A DNA stretch of 64,000 nucleotides from Pedobacter schmidteae (GCF_900564155.1 NZ_LS999839.1:5391097-5455096); one strand, 5' to 3'; positions 34,367 to 43,809 are shown, counted from the stretch's first letter. The notes: generated by a model not told the origin, from the sequence alone. Numbers and translations: made by a program.

Positions 34367-34420
34367 CACTTTATAGTTTGCCCACTCCTTTAAATTTTCT
34401 TAATACCTTGCCAATAAACC

Positions 34421-34450
34421 GGTACCGTGGTTAAAAATACAGGTACCTGT
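34421..34450. promoter_or_regulatory. Paired GGTACC palindromic sites before the GH31 gene
   Basis: GGTACC occurs at 34421-34426 (inside CCGGTACCG) and at 34442-34447 (inside the perfect 12-bp ACAGGTACCTGT, 34439-34450). The centres are 21 bp apart, two helical turns, so both sites face the same side of the DNA, 30-60 bases before the ATG. This fits cooperative binding of a regulator. Confidence 0.4.
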
Positions 34451-34478
34451 AAAGAATATTGAGAAATAAATTACCTTT

Positions 34479-37400
34479 ATGAAGAGATTTTGGAATACTA
34501 AAAATCAAAGCAGCATTTTCCTCACTTTGTTTTTTTTACTGTCGGCCGCCCACACCCCGGCAAGCGCCATACAAACAACAGTTACGGTAAATCCGATTGT
34601 TCATCAAAATCAGAAAGTCATCAGTGCTAAAAAAATAAGCTCAACTGTGGTTGAAGTATTGCTTTCAAATCAGCAAAAAATGACCTTCGACTTCTACAGT
34701 GATCAAATTTTCAGACTTTTTCAGGATAATACCGGTGGTACATTAAGAGATCCGGAAGCCAAACCAGAAGCTAAAATTTTGGTCCAAAATCCAAGAAAAG
34801 CAGTTTCAAACTTAAATGTAAAAGACGAAAATAACCTGGTCACCATTTCAACCGATAAGATTAACGTTCAGATCGATAAGCAAACTACCTTAATCAAAAT
34901 CACCAATCTGGCAACTAAGGCGGTTCTTTTAGAAGAAACTGCACCTATAAACTTTCAAAAAGGCCTGGTAACACTCGCATTCAAAGAAAACCCACAGGAA
35001 TATTTTTATGGCGGTGGAGTACAAAACGGACGTTTTTCGCACAAAGGGAAAGCGATTGCAATAGAAAACCAAAATAGCTGGACAGATGGCGGAGTAGCCT
35101 CTCCTACCCCCTACTACTGGTCGTCCAATGGCTACGGCTTTATGTGGCATACCTTCAAAAAAGGGAAGTACGACTTTGGAGCGAAGGAAAAAGGAACTGT
35201 AAAACTCTCGCATGAAACAGATTACCTGGATGTCTTTTTTATGGTTGGCGATAAACCCATTGAATTGTTGAATGCCTTTTATCAACTAACAGGCAATCCG
35301 GTGCTGTTGCCAAAGTTCGGTTTTTACCAGGGTCATTTAAATGCATATAATCGCGACTTTTGGGCGGCAGACGAAAAAGGAATTTTATTTGAAGATGGCA
35401 AACGCTATAAAGAAAGCCAAAAAGACAATGGCGGGATAAAAGAATCGCTTAACGGTGAAAAGAACAATTACCAATTCTCGGCCCGTGCGGTTATCGACAG
35501 GTATAAAAAGAACGATATGCCCTTTGGATGGATCCTTCCAAATGATGGATATGGTGCAGGGTACGGCCAAACCGAAACTTTGGATGGAAATATCCAGAAC
35601 CTGAAAAGTCTGGGCGAATATGCCCGTAAAAACGGCGTTCAGATTGGTTTATGGACACAATCCGATCTTCACCCCAAACCAGAAATCAGTGCATTGCTGC
35701 AACGCGACATTATAAAAGAGGTAAAAGATGCCGGCGTGCGGGTATTAAAGACTGACGTGGCCTGGGTAGGTGCAGGATATTCATTCGGTTTAAATGGTGT
35801 GAGTGATGTAGGCCAGATTATGCCTAAATACGGAAACAATGCCCGCCCTTTCATTATATCTTTAGATGGTTGGGCAGGTACACAACGTTATGCCTCCATT
35901 TGGTCGGGCGATCAGACCGGAGGGGTCTGGGAATACATTCGTTTCCACATTCCTACTTATTTAGGTTCCGGCTTGTCAGGTCAGCCAAACATTACTTCTG
36001 ACATGGACGGCATTTTTGGTGGTAAAAACACCACCATCAATACACGGGATTTCCAATGGAAAACCTTTACGCCAATGCAGCTGAATATGGATGGATGGGG
36101 TAGCAACGAAAAGTACCCTCAGGCCCTTGGCGAACCAGTTGCATCCATCAACAGAACTTATCTGAAGTTGAAATCGGAATTGATGCCATACACGTATAGC
36201 ATCGCTAAGGAAGCTGTTGCTGGCTTGCCAATGATCAGGGCAATGTTCCTGGAATATCCCGGTGCTTACACCATGGGCACAGCAACTCAATACCAGTTTA
36301 TGTTTGGTCCCAATTTCCTGATCGCCCCTATTTACCAGGCTACAAAACCGGATGAAACCGGCAACGACATCCGTAATGGAATTTATCTACCAGAGGGCAT
36401 CTGGTACGACTATTTTACGGGTGAGAAATATACAGGCAACAGCATCATCAACAACTTTGATGCCCCACTATGGAAACTACCCGTATTTGTGAAAAGCGGT
36501 GCTATCATCCCAATGACAAATACCAATAACAATTTAACCGAAATCAACAGCAAAATTCGCAGTTACGAACTTTATCCGGCCGGAAAAACATCATTCAAAG
36601 AATATGACGACGACGGAACAACCGAACAATACAAATTGGGCAAAGGTGCATCTAATTTGATTGAACTGGAGGCGGATAAAAAGAACCGGGCGCTGGTAAC
36701 TGTTCACCCAACAGAAGGCAATTTTGATGGTTTTATAAAAGAAAAAGCTACAGAATTCAAAATAAACGTAACTGCAAAGCCCAAAAACCTATCTGTCCAG
36801 ATTGGCAAACAAAAAGTTAAGCTGACAGAAGCAAAATCTATGAATGAATATCTGGGCAAAGACAACGTATATTTTTATGATGCCGCGCCAAACTTAAACA
36901 GGTTTGCAAGCAAAGGCAGCGATTTTGAGAAAATAGCGATGATCAAAAACCCTCAGATTTTGGTTAAAACTGGCCCTACCGACATTACAATAAACGCTGT
37001 TTCGGCAATTGTTGAAGGGTTCAAATTTGAGCCTGCAGACAAACAACATCGATTAACAGGTTCGTTAACTGCTCCGCTTAACGCGCAGATTACCGAGAAA
37101 AATACGGAAGCTTATACACTGAAACCAACCTGGGCCAGGGTGAACAACGCCGATTACTACGAAATTGATTTCAATGGCATGCGTTATACCACCATTATGG
37201 ACACCACCTTGTTGTTTGACGGATTGACAGCCTTAACTCCATATTCATTTAAATTGCGTGCAGCCAATAAAGATGGATATTCTAACTGGACAGAAATTAA
37301 AGCGACCACCAAATCAAACCCGCTGGAGTTTGCCATCCAGGGCATTGTTGCCGAATCTACAGCCGAAGATCAGGGGGGATCAAGAATCGGAAAGCTATTT

Positions 37401-38342
37401 GATTTTGATGAAAGCAATATGTGGCATACCAAATTTGGCACAAAGGCCGTTCCTTTTGATATCGTAATAGATCTCAAAACCATCAACCAACTGGATAAAT
37501 TCCACTACCTGCCACGCAGTGGAAAAGGAAACGGCGTATTGCTGAAAGGAAAAGTATTTTATAGCAACAACAAAGACAGCTGGACCGAGGCCGGACCATT
37601 TGAATGGACATACAATGATGAGGTAAAAATCTTCAACTTTGCAAATCATCCATCTGCGCGTTACATCAAAATGAGCGTAACTGAAGGTGTCGGCAACTTT
37701 GGCTCTGGTCGTGAATTGTATGTATTCAAAGTTCGTGGAACCGAAAGCTACCTTCCAGGTGATATCAACAACGATCGGTTGATCGACAAAAATGACCTGA
37801 CTTCTTATACCAATTATACCGGCTTAAGAAAAGGCGATGCCGACTTTGAAGGTTACATCAGCAACGGTGACATCAACAAAAACAATCTGATTGACGCTTA
37901 CGACATTTCTGTAGTGTCTACACAACTTGAGGGCGGTGTAGACAACCGTAAAATCGATAAAGTGGCCGGTAAGCTCGAAATCAGTACCACCAAACAAAAC
38001 TATAACAAAGATGAAATCATCGAAATCAAGGTAAAGGGGCTGGACCTTAAATCGGTAAATGCCCTAAGTTTTGCTTTGCCATACAACCCTCAGGCCTATG
38101 AATTTGTAGGCGTACAATTATTAAACATGAAGGATATGGACAACCTGACGTATGACAGGCTGCACACCAATGGCGTTAAATCTTTATATCCAACTTTTGT
38201 TAATTTAGGTAAAAAAGAAGTTTTAACAGGTACCAGTGATTTGTTCATTTTGAAATTGAAAGCCAAACGTAAGCTAAAATTTGACCTTAAGGCTGTGGAT
38301 GGATTGCTGGTAGATAAGAATCTGAATACGGTTACCTATTAA
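34479..38342 (+). CDS. Large secreted modular glycoside hydrolase, family 31
   Basis: 1287 residues. A signal peptide (about 1-31, ending ASA) leads to an N-terminal beta domain and a GH31 barrel (about 60-760), with nucleophile Asp426 in KTDVAW and probable acid/base Asp478 in WSGDQTGG. GH31 enzymes act on alpha-glucosides, alpha-xylosides or related sugars. A fibronectin III-like domain (about 880-950) follows, then an F5/8C discoidin-type domain (about 955-1095). Next is a dockerin-like pair of calcium loops (about 1098-1150; GDINNDRLIDKNDL, GDINKNNLIDAYDI) and a cohesin-like beta domain (about 1160-1287). There is no susC/susD pair nearby. Exact substrate unknown. Confidence 0.9.
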   Translation: MKRFWNTKNQSSIFLTLFFLLSAAHTPASAIQTTVTVNPIVHQNQKVISAKKISSTVVEVLLSNQQKMTFDFYSDQIFRLFQDNTGGTLRDPEAKPEAKILVQNPRKAVSNLNVKDENNLVTISTDKINVQIDKQTTLIKITNLATKAVLLEETAPINFQKGLVTLAFKENPQEYFYGGGVQNGRFSHKGKAIAIENQNSWTDGGVASPTPYYWSSNGYGFMWHTFKKGKYDFGAKEKGTVKLSHETDYLDVFFMVGDKPIELLNAFYQLTGNPVLLPKFGFYQGHLNAYNRDFWAADEKGILFEDGKRYKESQKDNGGIKESLNGEKNNYQFSARAVIDRYKKNDMPFGWILPNDGYGAGYGQTETLDGNIQNLKSLGEYARKNGVQIGLWTQSDLHPKPEISALLQRDIIKEVKDAGVRVLKTDVAWVGAGYSFGLNGVSDVGQIMPKYGNNARPFIISLDGWAGTQRYASIWSGDQTGGVWEYIRFHIPTYLGSGLSGQPNITSDMDGIFGGKNTTINTRDFQWKTFTPMQLNMDGWGSNEKYPQALGEPVASINRTYLKLKSELMPYTYSIAKEAVAGLPMIRAMFLEYPGAYTMGTATQYQFMFGPNFLIAPIYQATKPDETGNDIRNGIYLPEGIWYDYFTGEKYTGNSIINNFDAPLWKLPVFVKSGAIIPMTNTNNNLTEINSKIRSYELYPAGKTSFKEYDDDGTTEQYKLGKGASNLIELEADKKNRALVTVHPTEGNFDGFIKEKATEFKINVTAKPKNLSVQIGKQKVKLTEAKSMNEYLGKDNVYFYDAAPNLNRFASKGSDFEKIAMIKNPQILVKTGPTDITINAVSAIVEGFKFEPADKQHRLTGSLTAPLNAQITEKNTEAYTLKPTWARVNNADYYEIDFNGMRYTTIMDTTLLFDGLTALTPYSFKLRAANKDGYSNWTEIKATTKSNPLEFAIQGIVAESTAEDQGGSRIGKLFDFDESNMWHTKFGTKAVPFDIVIDLKTINQLDKFHYLPRSGKGNGVLLKGKVFYSNNKDSWTEAGPFEWTYNDEVKIFNFANHPSARYIKMSVTEGVGNFGSGRELYVFKVRGTESYLPGDINNDRLIDKNDLTSYTNYTGLRKGDADFEGYISNGDINKNNLIDAYDISVVSTQLEGGVDNRKIDKVAGKLEISTTKQNYNKDEIIEIKVKGLDLKSVNALSFALPYNPQAYEFVGVQLLNMKDMDNLTYDRLHTNGVKSLYPTFVNLGKKEVLTGTSDLFILKLKAKRKLKFDLKAVDGLLVDKNLNTVTY

Positions 38343-38360
38343 ACACTTTTAAACACAAAA

Positions 38361-38370
38361 CAAACGTTTG
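38361..38370. promoter_or_regulatory. Second copy of the CAAACGTTTG operator
   Basis: Same palindrome and flanks (AAACAAACGTTTGC) as at 34357, here 18 bases after the GH31 stop in a convergent gap. It might form a loop with the upstream copy or be a decoy. Confidence 0.4.
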
Positions 38371-38376
38371 CGCATA

Positions 38377-38456
38377 TTTAATGATGGTCTGAAAAATCAG
38401 CCTGCCTTATGAAGAGATTGGCATGCTGGCTTACAAACATTCAGATCATCATTTAA
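38377..38456. terminator. Long imperfect hairpin between convergent genes
   Basis: Arms 38377-38393 and 38440-38456 match at 14 or more of 17 positions (core AATGATG and TCTGAA), and an inner AGCC...GCC / GGC...GGCT adds further pairing. It lies between the GH31 gene and the CoiA-like gene. Probably a terminator for one or both; it lacks a strong T-run. Confidence 0.4.
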
Positions 38457-38476
38457 GGCAATTTGGGGTATAAAAG

Positions 38477-39166
38477 TTAAAGTACATATTGTTCAATAAA
38501 GTCCTTCCGGGGAATCATGTGCAGAAAAGCATAAGCGCCCGACAATTGAGGACGTTGCTTCAGCTGGTAAAGAAAATGTCCGCCCAAATCAACAATAATC
38601 GGGCATCGGGCCTGGTACCAAACGCGATGCGGATTTTTCCAGCAAAAGGAATAGTAATGTGAAGTCAGTGGAACTGACCTGAGTTCCGGATGATGAAAAT
38701 TCAGGATTTTGATCTTTCCCCTGGCGTTCAACAAATCCCACTTCCTGATCATGGATAAATGATCAGAATGACAAAATTCATAATCACGAAGTCTGACATC
38801 ATCCACATCCGGCAAGTGTTTCAAAATCCGGAAACCCTTAAACTTTTTTCCATTCAGTACCCACACCAGTTTCGGATAATAAGCCTCCCTGCTTTCCAGC
38901 TCAGCCAATGTGATCGGAGAATTCTGAAACTCCAATGTGGTTCCGCAAGGCGTATGTACATCGGCGCGGTGCTGCTCGCCCAGGCGTTCATCATAAAAGC
39001 AGACCTCCCTATAGGATACAGGAAATGCTTTTTTCCAGTTTCTATGCCAGGGCGTTTCCCCGTATTCTTTCCTGAACGTCGTAGGCTCAGCCCTGATTAA
39101 TGAAGGCTTCTGTATACCGTTTTCAGCGAATGATTGGGAAAATAAATCCATATAATTCTGCGCCAT
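38477..39166 (-). CDS. CoiA-like competence protein
   Basis: 229 residues. The central RADVHTPCGTTLEFQNSPI is the nuclease-like motif of CoiA (HRADV...EFQ.S.I), the competence protein that promotes recombination of incoming DNA. It is shorter than Gram-positive CoiA (about 330) and lacks its N-terminal zinc motif; the C-terminal half is specific. Cytoplasmic. No other competence gene is adjacent. A 37-bp palindrome lies 39 bases upstream of its start. Confidence 0.75.
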   Translation of the reverse strand: MAQNYMDLFSQSFAENGIQKPSLIRAEPTTFRKEYGETPWHRNWKKAFPVSYREVCFYDERLGEQHRADVHTPCGTTLEFQNSPITLAELESREAYYPKLVWVLNGKKFKGFRILKHLPDVDDVRLRDYEFCHSDHLSMIRKWDLLNARGKIKILNFHHPELRSVPLTSHYYSFCWKNPHRVWYQARCPIIVDLGGHFLYQLKQRPQLSGAYAFLHMIPRKDFIEQYVL

Positions 39167-39204
39167 TTTTTAGCCAGGGACAAAACTATACTAACATAAT
39201 TAGT

Positions 39205-39241
39205 AATCCAAATTTTTGTAATAATTACAAAAATTTGGATT
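39205..39241. promoter_or_regulatory. 37-bp perfect palindrome upstream of the CoiA-like gene
   Basis: Two 18-base arms with a one-base centre: AATCCAAATTTTTGTAAT and its exact reverse complement. The stem is AT-rich with only three GC pairs in each outer half, and there is no clear T-tail. It could be an operator, a weak terminator or a cruciform site. The rest of the gap up to 39631 holds no gene I can support. TTTGGTTCG occurs twice near 39507-39525 (spacing 11), without clear meaning. Confidence 0.55.
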
Positions 39242-39631
39242 TTACAGTTCTGGACAATAGCAAACACGCGAATCAGGAAATTAGGATAAGATAAAATCCT
39301 ATAACAAAACGACAAATACGACGTAATGCGACATAAAAGTCACATCGTTACATCTGCCAAATTGAAAATTGCTATATTCGGGAACAATACAAAAACAAAC
39401 AGCCATACAATTTTTTAGAGCAAATTTTGGGTCGGTTCTACACGCTAATCAGCGTTGCCCTCAGCTCCTTATACAGGTCTCATCCAACACACACCTCATT
39501 CGTATTTGGTTCGTGTTTGGTTCGGAAAAACCCAATTAAAAGTTGTCAAAACCCCAATGGATAGTAAACCTATTCAGGGAAGTGCTAACCAGGCCTAAAA
39601 GAGCCCTAAAAAGATCAAAAAACTTCTTTTA

Positions 39632-40099
39632 TCAGCCTATTTCGATGGCGGTATCTTTTTTAAGTTCTTTAAGCACAAAGCTGCTGCTCAGATTAGAAAT
39701 ATTGGCAATAGAAGATATCTGCTCAATCACAAAAGTATGATAGGTATTCACGTCCTCAACAGCAATTTTCAAAATGTAATCGCTACTTCCGGCAATACAC
39801 ATTACCTCCAGTACCTGATTAAATTTAATGATCGACTGCTCAAACTCCTTCAAAGCCGCGATAGACTGTTCCTTAAGCGTTACGGTACAAATCACCATCA
39901 GGTGTTTGCCCAGCTTTTCGCGGTTTACCAGGGCTACATACCGATCTATAAAGCCTTCTTTCTCCAGCTTTTTAATACGCTCATAAGTAGGCGATTGGCT
40001 CAATCCTATTCTTGTCGCTATTTCCTTTACATGTAAAGAAGAATCCTTTTGTAAAAGATTCAGGATTTTTATATCCATCAAATCTAATGCTGCAGCCAT
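39632..40099 (-). CDS. Lrp/AsnC family regulator
   Basis: 155 residues from the ATG at 40099; the frame runs 19 codons further upstream, but MAAALDLMDIKILNLLQKDS is the normal opening of the family. The N-terminal HTH (LHVKEIATRIGLSQSPTYER) is followed by the RAM/AsnC ligand-binding domain (VICTVTLKEQS, IAGSSDYILKIAV). Such proteins sense amino acids. It is divergent from the histidine-decarboxylase-type gene 150 bases away, which is the most likely target. Confidence 0.92.
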   Translation of the reverse strand: MAAALDLMDIKILNLLQKDSSLHVKEIATRIGLSQSPTYERIKKLEKEGFIDRYVALVNREKLGKHLMVICTVTLKEQSIAALKEFEQSIIKFNQVLEVMCIAGSSDYILKIAVEDVNTYHTFVIEQISSIANISNLSSSFVLKELKKDTAIEIG

Positions 40100-40249
40100 A
40101 CTATTTCCTTTTTTATAAAGATTTACACAGCAAATTAAGTCAATTATTCTGACCAAACATCATCAAAAAGAAATATTTCCTGATTTTTTAATAATCATAG
40201 ACAATTAATCTACAATTATTGAATTTTGCAAGACCAAATCAAAAATAAG

Positions 40250-41380
40250 ATGTTAAAAAGACCTGATAGCGAAAGATTAAGTGCCTACATGAAAAAGGCC
40301 GAAGAGCGTGCGAAGTATTTTATTGGTTATCCGATAGCGCAGGATTTTGATTATTCTGAACTTTATCCTTTATTGAAGTTGCCTCTAAACAATGTAGGCG
40401 ACCCACAGGTGGAGTCGACCTACGATTTGAATTCCAGATCACTGGAGCAGGAAGTACTTGGCTTTTTTGCCGATCTGTTCCATGCACCAACGAATAACTG
40501 GTGGGGATATGTAACCAATGGTGGATCTGAAGGCAATTTATATGGCCTATATGTGGCTCGGGAGCTTTATCCGAACGGTGTAGTTTATTATTCGGAGGCG
40601 ACACATTACAGTGTACAGAAAAACATTCAACTTTTAAATTGCCAAAGTATAGTGATTCGTAAGCAAGAAAACGGCGAGATGGATTATGAGGACCTGCGTC
40701 AGATGGTACAAATGAACCGGGATAAACCTGTTATCATTTTGGCCAATATTGGCACTACTATGACCGAAGCAAAAGATGATTTGAGCAAAATCAAACAAGT
40801 GCTGGGTTCACTGGCTATAAAAAATCATTATATTCATTGTGACGCGGCATTAGCAGGAACCTATAGTGCATTGCTTAACCTTGAACCAGGGTTCGATTTT
40901 GAGCATGGTTGCGATAGTCTGGCCATAAGCGGGCACAAATTTATCGGTTCGCCAATTCCATGTGGCGTGGTACTGGTTAAGAAAAATTACAAGGAAAGAA
41001 TTGGCAAAACCATTCCATATATAGGCACAGTTGACACCACTATAACCGGCAGCCGCAATGGCCATAGCCCCATTTTTATGTGGTACGCCATAAAAAAACT
41101 AGGCATAGAAGGTTTAAAACAACGGGCACTGGAAAGTCTGGAGACTGCCCAATATGTGTTGGCCAGGTTTAAATCACTTGGAGTTAAGGCCTGGTGCAAT
41201 CCTTTTGCCCTAACCGTAGTTTTTCCGGCTCCGTCGCTGGCCTTAAAGATAAAATGGCAGCTTGCCACCGAGGATGGTATGAGCCACCTGATATGCATGC
41301 CAGGAGTTAGCAGGACAAAATTTGACGAGTTTATGGAAGAATATGCATTGTCGCTGCCTGCTGAAGTAGCAGCTGTGTAA
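40250..41380 (+). CDS. hdc: PLP-dependent decarboxylase, histidine decarboxylase type (copy 1)
   Basis: 376 residues from the ATG at 40250. A TTG start eight codons earlier overlaps the -7 promoter-like AATTTTG and is rejected. It is a group II amino-acid decarboxylase: YVTNGGSEGNLYGLY, YYSEATHYSVQKN, ANIGTTMTEAKDD, HCDAALAG, and Lys230 in SGHKFIGSPIPCG as the Schiff base. These features match the PLP-type histidine decarboxylase of Morganella, including the lysine position. Paralogue at 54139. Histidine to histamine is the expected reaction; other substrates are possible. Divergent from an Lrp regulator. Confidence 0.85.
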   Translation: MLKRPDSERLSAYMKKAEERAKYFIGYPIAQDFDYSELYPLLKLPLNNVGDPQVESTYDLNSRSLEQEVLGFFADLFHAPTNNWWGYVTNGGSEGNLYGLYVARELYPNGVVYYSEATHYSVQKNIQLLNCQSIVIRKQENGEMDYEDLRQMVQMNRDKPVIILANIGTTMTEAKDDLSKIKQVLGSLAIKNHYIHCDAALAGTYSALLNLEPGFDFEHGCDSLAISGHKFIGSPIPCGVVLVKKNYKERIGKTIPYIGTVDTTITGSRNGHSPIFMWYAIKKLGIEGLKQRALESLETAQYVLARFKSLGVKAWCNPFALTVVFPAPSLALKIKWQLATEDGMSHLICMPGVSRTKFDEFMEEYALSLPAEVAAV

Positions 41381-41560
41381 CAAGTTTTTGTTTACTTGTC
41401 CAACACATTGTAGAAAAGCTCTACAATTTAAAAAGACAAGACAAATCACAAACTACTGAAAATCAGAAAAATGCCAAAACCAGATTATTCAGGCATGGTT
41501 ATCAAGCATAGTGTATTCATAATTAACAACAATTTTAATTGATTAAAAAAGAATATCATT

Positions 41561-41872
41561 ATGAAAAAGATCATTTTATCAGCAGCAATTTTAGCAGTAG
41601 CCGGATTAACATCAGTAAAAGCAAGCGAAATCAAAAGCCCAATTAAAATTGCTGTTTATCAGGACAGCACCACAAAAACACCCGTGGAGTTAAAAGATCT
41701 GCCAGAGCCTGTTAAGAAAACCTTACAGGCCGATACGGTTAAAGATTGGACGCCAACTGCAGCTTTTCTGATTACCAATACTGATAAATCTGAGTATTAT
41801 CTGATCAATGTTAAAAAAGGAGATGAAACAGGCTCACTTAGAATTGACAAAGACGGAAAAGTAGTTCAATAA
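41561..41872 (+). CDS. Small secreted protein, PepSY-like
   Basis: 103 residues. A signal peptide (about 1-21, cleavage near KAS) precedes a short domain (VELKDLPEPVKKTLQADTVK, then YYLINVKKGDETGSLRIDK) that resembles the beta-hairpin and helix of PepSY-like periplasmic proteins of Bacteroidota. Function unknown. Terminated by a clear hairpin. Confidence 0.75.
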   Translation: MKKIILSAAILAVAGLTSVKASEIKSPIKIAVYQDSTTKTPVELKDLPEPVKKTLQADTVKDWTPTAAFLITNTDKSEYYLINVKKGDETGSLRIDKDGKVVQ

Positions 41873-41890
41873 GCACTTTATAACATGATA

Positions 41891-41918
41891 AAAAAACCGG
41901 ATCTATATCCGGTTTTTT
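41891..41918 (+). terminator. Terminator after the small secreted protein
   Basis: AAAAAACCGGAT, loop CTAT, ATCCGGTTTTTT. It lies between convergent genes and can act on both strands. Confidence 0.9.
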
Positions 41919-41938
41919 TATATCCGCTCCCCCTCTCT

Positions 41939-42652
41939 TTAAGTCAATGCATCATGAAAAATGATGCCCATGCTGTATCTTTTACCAGTATGAACCGTAC
42001 TCACCCCATGCTTCATGTTTACCCTATAATACCCCCTGCTGCCCTTAACCGGTCTGAAATTGGTCGTAAAAATGAGCATGTCTCCCACTTTTGGCCTCAG
42101 TACATTGGCTTTTGACTGCGCCCTTGGAATCTGCTCGGTAATGATAAACTCACCACCGGTATAATCTTCATCAATCTGATTTAAAGGCAATACAATTTGT
42201 ATGGGGAAAAATACCGGGCCATACAAATCCTGATGGAGGGTATTGAATCCACCCGGCCCATATTTTAAAATTAATGCCGTAGGCTTCATTTGACCCTGGT
42301 TATGGCATAGGCTTTTCATTTCTCCATGTGTAGCAGGGAAACGTTTTTCCAGTCCGGCTTCTTTCATCCATTGATTGGCTACAGGCACCAAAAAAGAATA
42401 GACTTTTTCGCGTAGCCCCTCAATAATGTCGGGTAGCGGATATTGGAAATATTTGTATTCACCACTACCAAAACGATAGCGCTCCATACTAATTGTTTTG
42501 CGATACCTTTCATCAGCATCATACGCTTCAATAAGTTGGGCACAGCTTTCTACTGCCAAAACCTGAGGTACAATTACAAATCCATTGCCATGAAGCTCAC
42601 GTAGTATTTTGCTCCAGTCTATAGCAGCTAGTTTTTCTCCGATTTCTTTCAT
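41939..42652 (-). CDS. 2-oxoglutarate/Fe(II)-dependent oxygenase
   Basis: 237 residues. The jelly-roll core holds the iron triad in LHQDLYG (His and Asp) and KHGVSTVHTGKR (distal His), and Arg in GKRYSMGIIFHDA that would bind 2-oxoglutarate. The double-stranded helix region IQIVLPLNQIDEDYTGGEF and GDMLIFTT support the call. It is likely a hydroxylase of the prolyl-hydroxylase-like group (COG3826-like); the substrate is unknown. Confidence 0.85.
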   Translation of the reverse strand: MKEIGEKLAAIDWSKILRELHGNGFVIVPQVLAVESCAQLIEAYDADERYRKTISMERYRFGSGEYKYFQYPLPDIIEGLREKVYSFLVPVANQWMKEAGLEKRFPATHGEMKSLCHNQGQMKPTALILKYGPGGFNTLHQDLYGPVFFPIQIVLPLNQIDEDYTGGEFIITEQIPRAQSKANVLRPKVGDMLIFTTNFRPVKGSRGYYRVNMKHGVSTVHTGKRYSMGIIFHDALT

Positions 42653-42774
42653 ACAACAAAGGTATTTTGTCAGCTGGATTCAATAAATCTGAAACTTGCG
42701 GTGTTCAAACTGCCAAAAAGTATTATTTTCATCACATAAAAAAAACTGGCCTGTAAATTGGGCCATCCAAAACC

Positions 42775-43338
42775 ATGGTTAAAATATTAAGATTGTTCAT
42801 CATTGTTGCAATTGCCGGACTAGCCGGTTGGTTCATCGCCACAAAATTCAGTTTAAAAACAACGGTAGAAAGCAAACACCAACTTCTGCTGGAACGGGTG
42901 GAGGCCATGGGCAAACTCGAACTGGTAAAATACCGCATCAGCGACGTGCTGGAACATAAAAACAAAACACCTTTTTTACCGGATGCCAGTGTATTACTCA
43001 TCATTAAGGCCGATGCGGTAGGTTGTATCGACTTGTCGCGCATCCCCCCTACACATATTCAGGTAGAAGGAGATTCGGTATCGATGCAGCTGCCCAAGCC
43101 CGAAATCTGTTATATAAAAATTGATCACAAAGCCTCAAGAGTATACGATACAAAAATGGCTTTTTTCAGAGAAGCAGACCTGGTAGATGCCGCCTACAAA
43201 AATGCAGAACAGAAAATTGCTGATGAAGTACGCAAATCTGATATCCTTCAGCAAACCAAGGCCAACGCTTTAAATGTGCTCAAACCACTCCTGGCCGGGT
43301 TAGGTTACAGCAAGGTGAGCTTGTCATTTGAAGAATAA
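42775..43338 (+). CDS. DUF4230 membrane-anchored protein
   Basis: 187 residues. One N-terminal membrane helix (about 4-22), then the DUF4230 domain outside: LELVKYRISDVLEHKNK, LLIIKADAVGCIDLSRI, VSMQLPKPEICYIKIDHKAS and the C-terminal helix ADEVRKSDILQQTKANALNV. Common in Bacteroidota; function not known. Followed by a thioesterase 36 bases on, same strand. Confidence 0.83.
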   Translation: MVKILRLFIIVAIAGLAGWFIATKFSLKTTVESKHQLLLERVEAMGKLELVKYRISDVLEHKNKTPFLPDASVLLIIKADAVGCIDLSRIPPTHIQVEGDSVSMQLPKPEICYIKIDHKASRVYDTKMAFFREADLVDAAYKNAEQKIADEVRKSDILQQTKANALNVLKPLLAGLGYSKVSLSFEE

Positions 43339-43374
43339 AAAATCGATAATTCCAATTTTTCAACCCCAGATATT

Positions 43375-43800
43375 ATGAAGAATTTAAACTTAAGGTGGTC
43401 CGATTTAGATCCCAATTTTCACCTTCGCCACAGCAGTTATTATGACCTGGCTGCACAGGAACGTGTCGATCTGTTGGATAAGTACGGCATTACCCTTCAC
43501 CTGATGAAAGAACTCCACGTAGGCCCGGTGTTATTTAAAGAACAATGCGAATTTAAACGGGAAATCCACCTCAATTCGAAAATCCACATCGTCACCAGGC
43601 TTTTAAAAATGAAAAAAAGCGGATCACTATGGGTGATACAGCACGAATTTCTTTCGGAAGACGGGACGTTACATGCGCTGATTAAAGTTGAGGGTAGTTG
43701 GATCAATACCATCAAAAGAAAATTGGCCATACCTGTACCCGAACAGATATTTGAAGGGCTTGAGAAATTCCCGAAAGCAGAAGACTTTGAATACCTGTAA
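43375..43800 (+). CDS. Acyl-CoA thioesterase, 4HBT hot-dog fold
   Basis: 141 residues. Opening RWSDLDPNFHLRHSSYYDLA matches the hot-dog helix region of YbgC-like thioesterases, where an Asp near DxNxHlxh is catalytic (here DLDPNFHLRHSSY). The strand LWVIQHEFLSEDG and EGSWINTIKRKLAIPVPE complete the fold. It probably hydrolyses an acyl-CoA; the substrate is unknown. Confidence 0.83.
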   Translation: MKNLNLRWSDLDPNFHLRHSSYYDLAAQERVDLLDKYGITLHLMKELHVGPVLFKEQCEFKREIHLNSKIHIVTRLLKMKKSGSLWVIQHEFLSEDGTLHALIKVEGSWINTIKRKLAIPVPEQIFEGLEKFPKAEDFEYL

Positions 43801-43809
43801 GTACCCCGC

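Noticed and set aside
31356..34478. Genomic island inserted at the 3' end of ssrA
   Set aside because: hipBA and the GNAT-ATPase look accessory, but I found no repeat of the ssrA 3' end downstream and no integrase.
39420..39560. Decayed insertion-sequence end near the TTTGGTTCG direct repeats
   Set aside because: Only two short repeats are seen, with no terminal inverted repeats or transposase remains.
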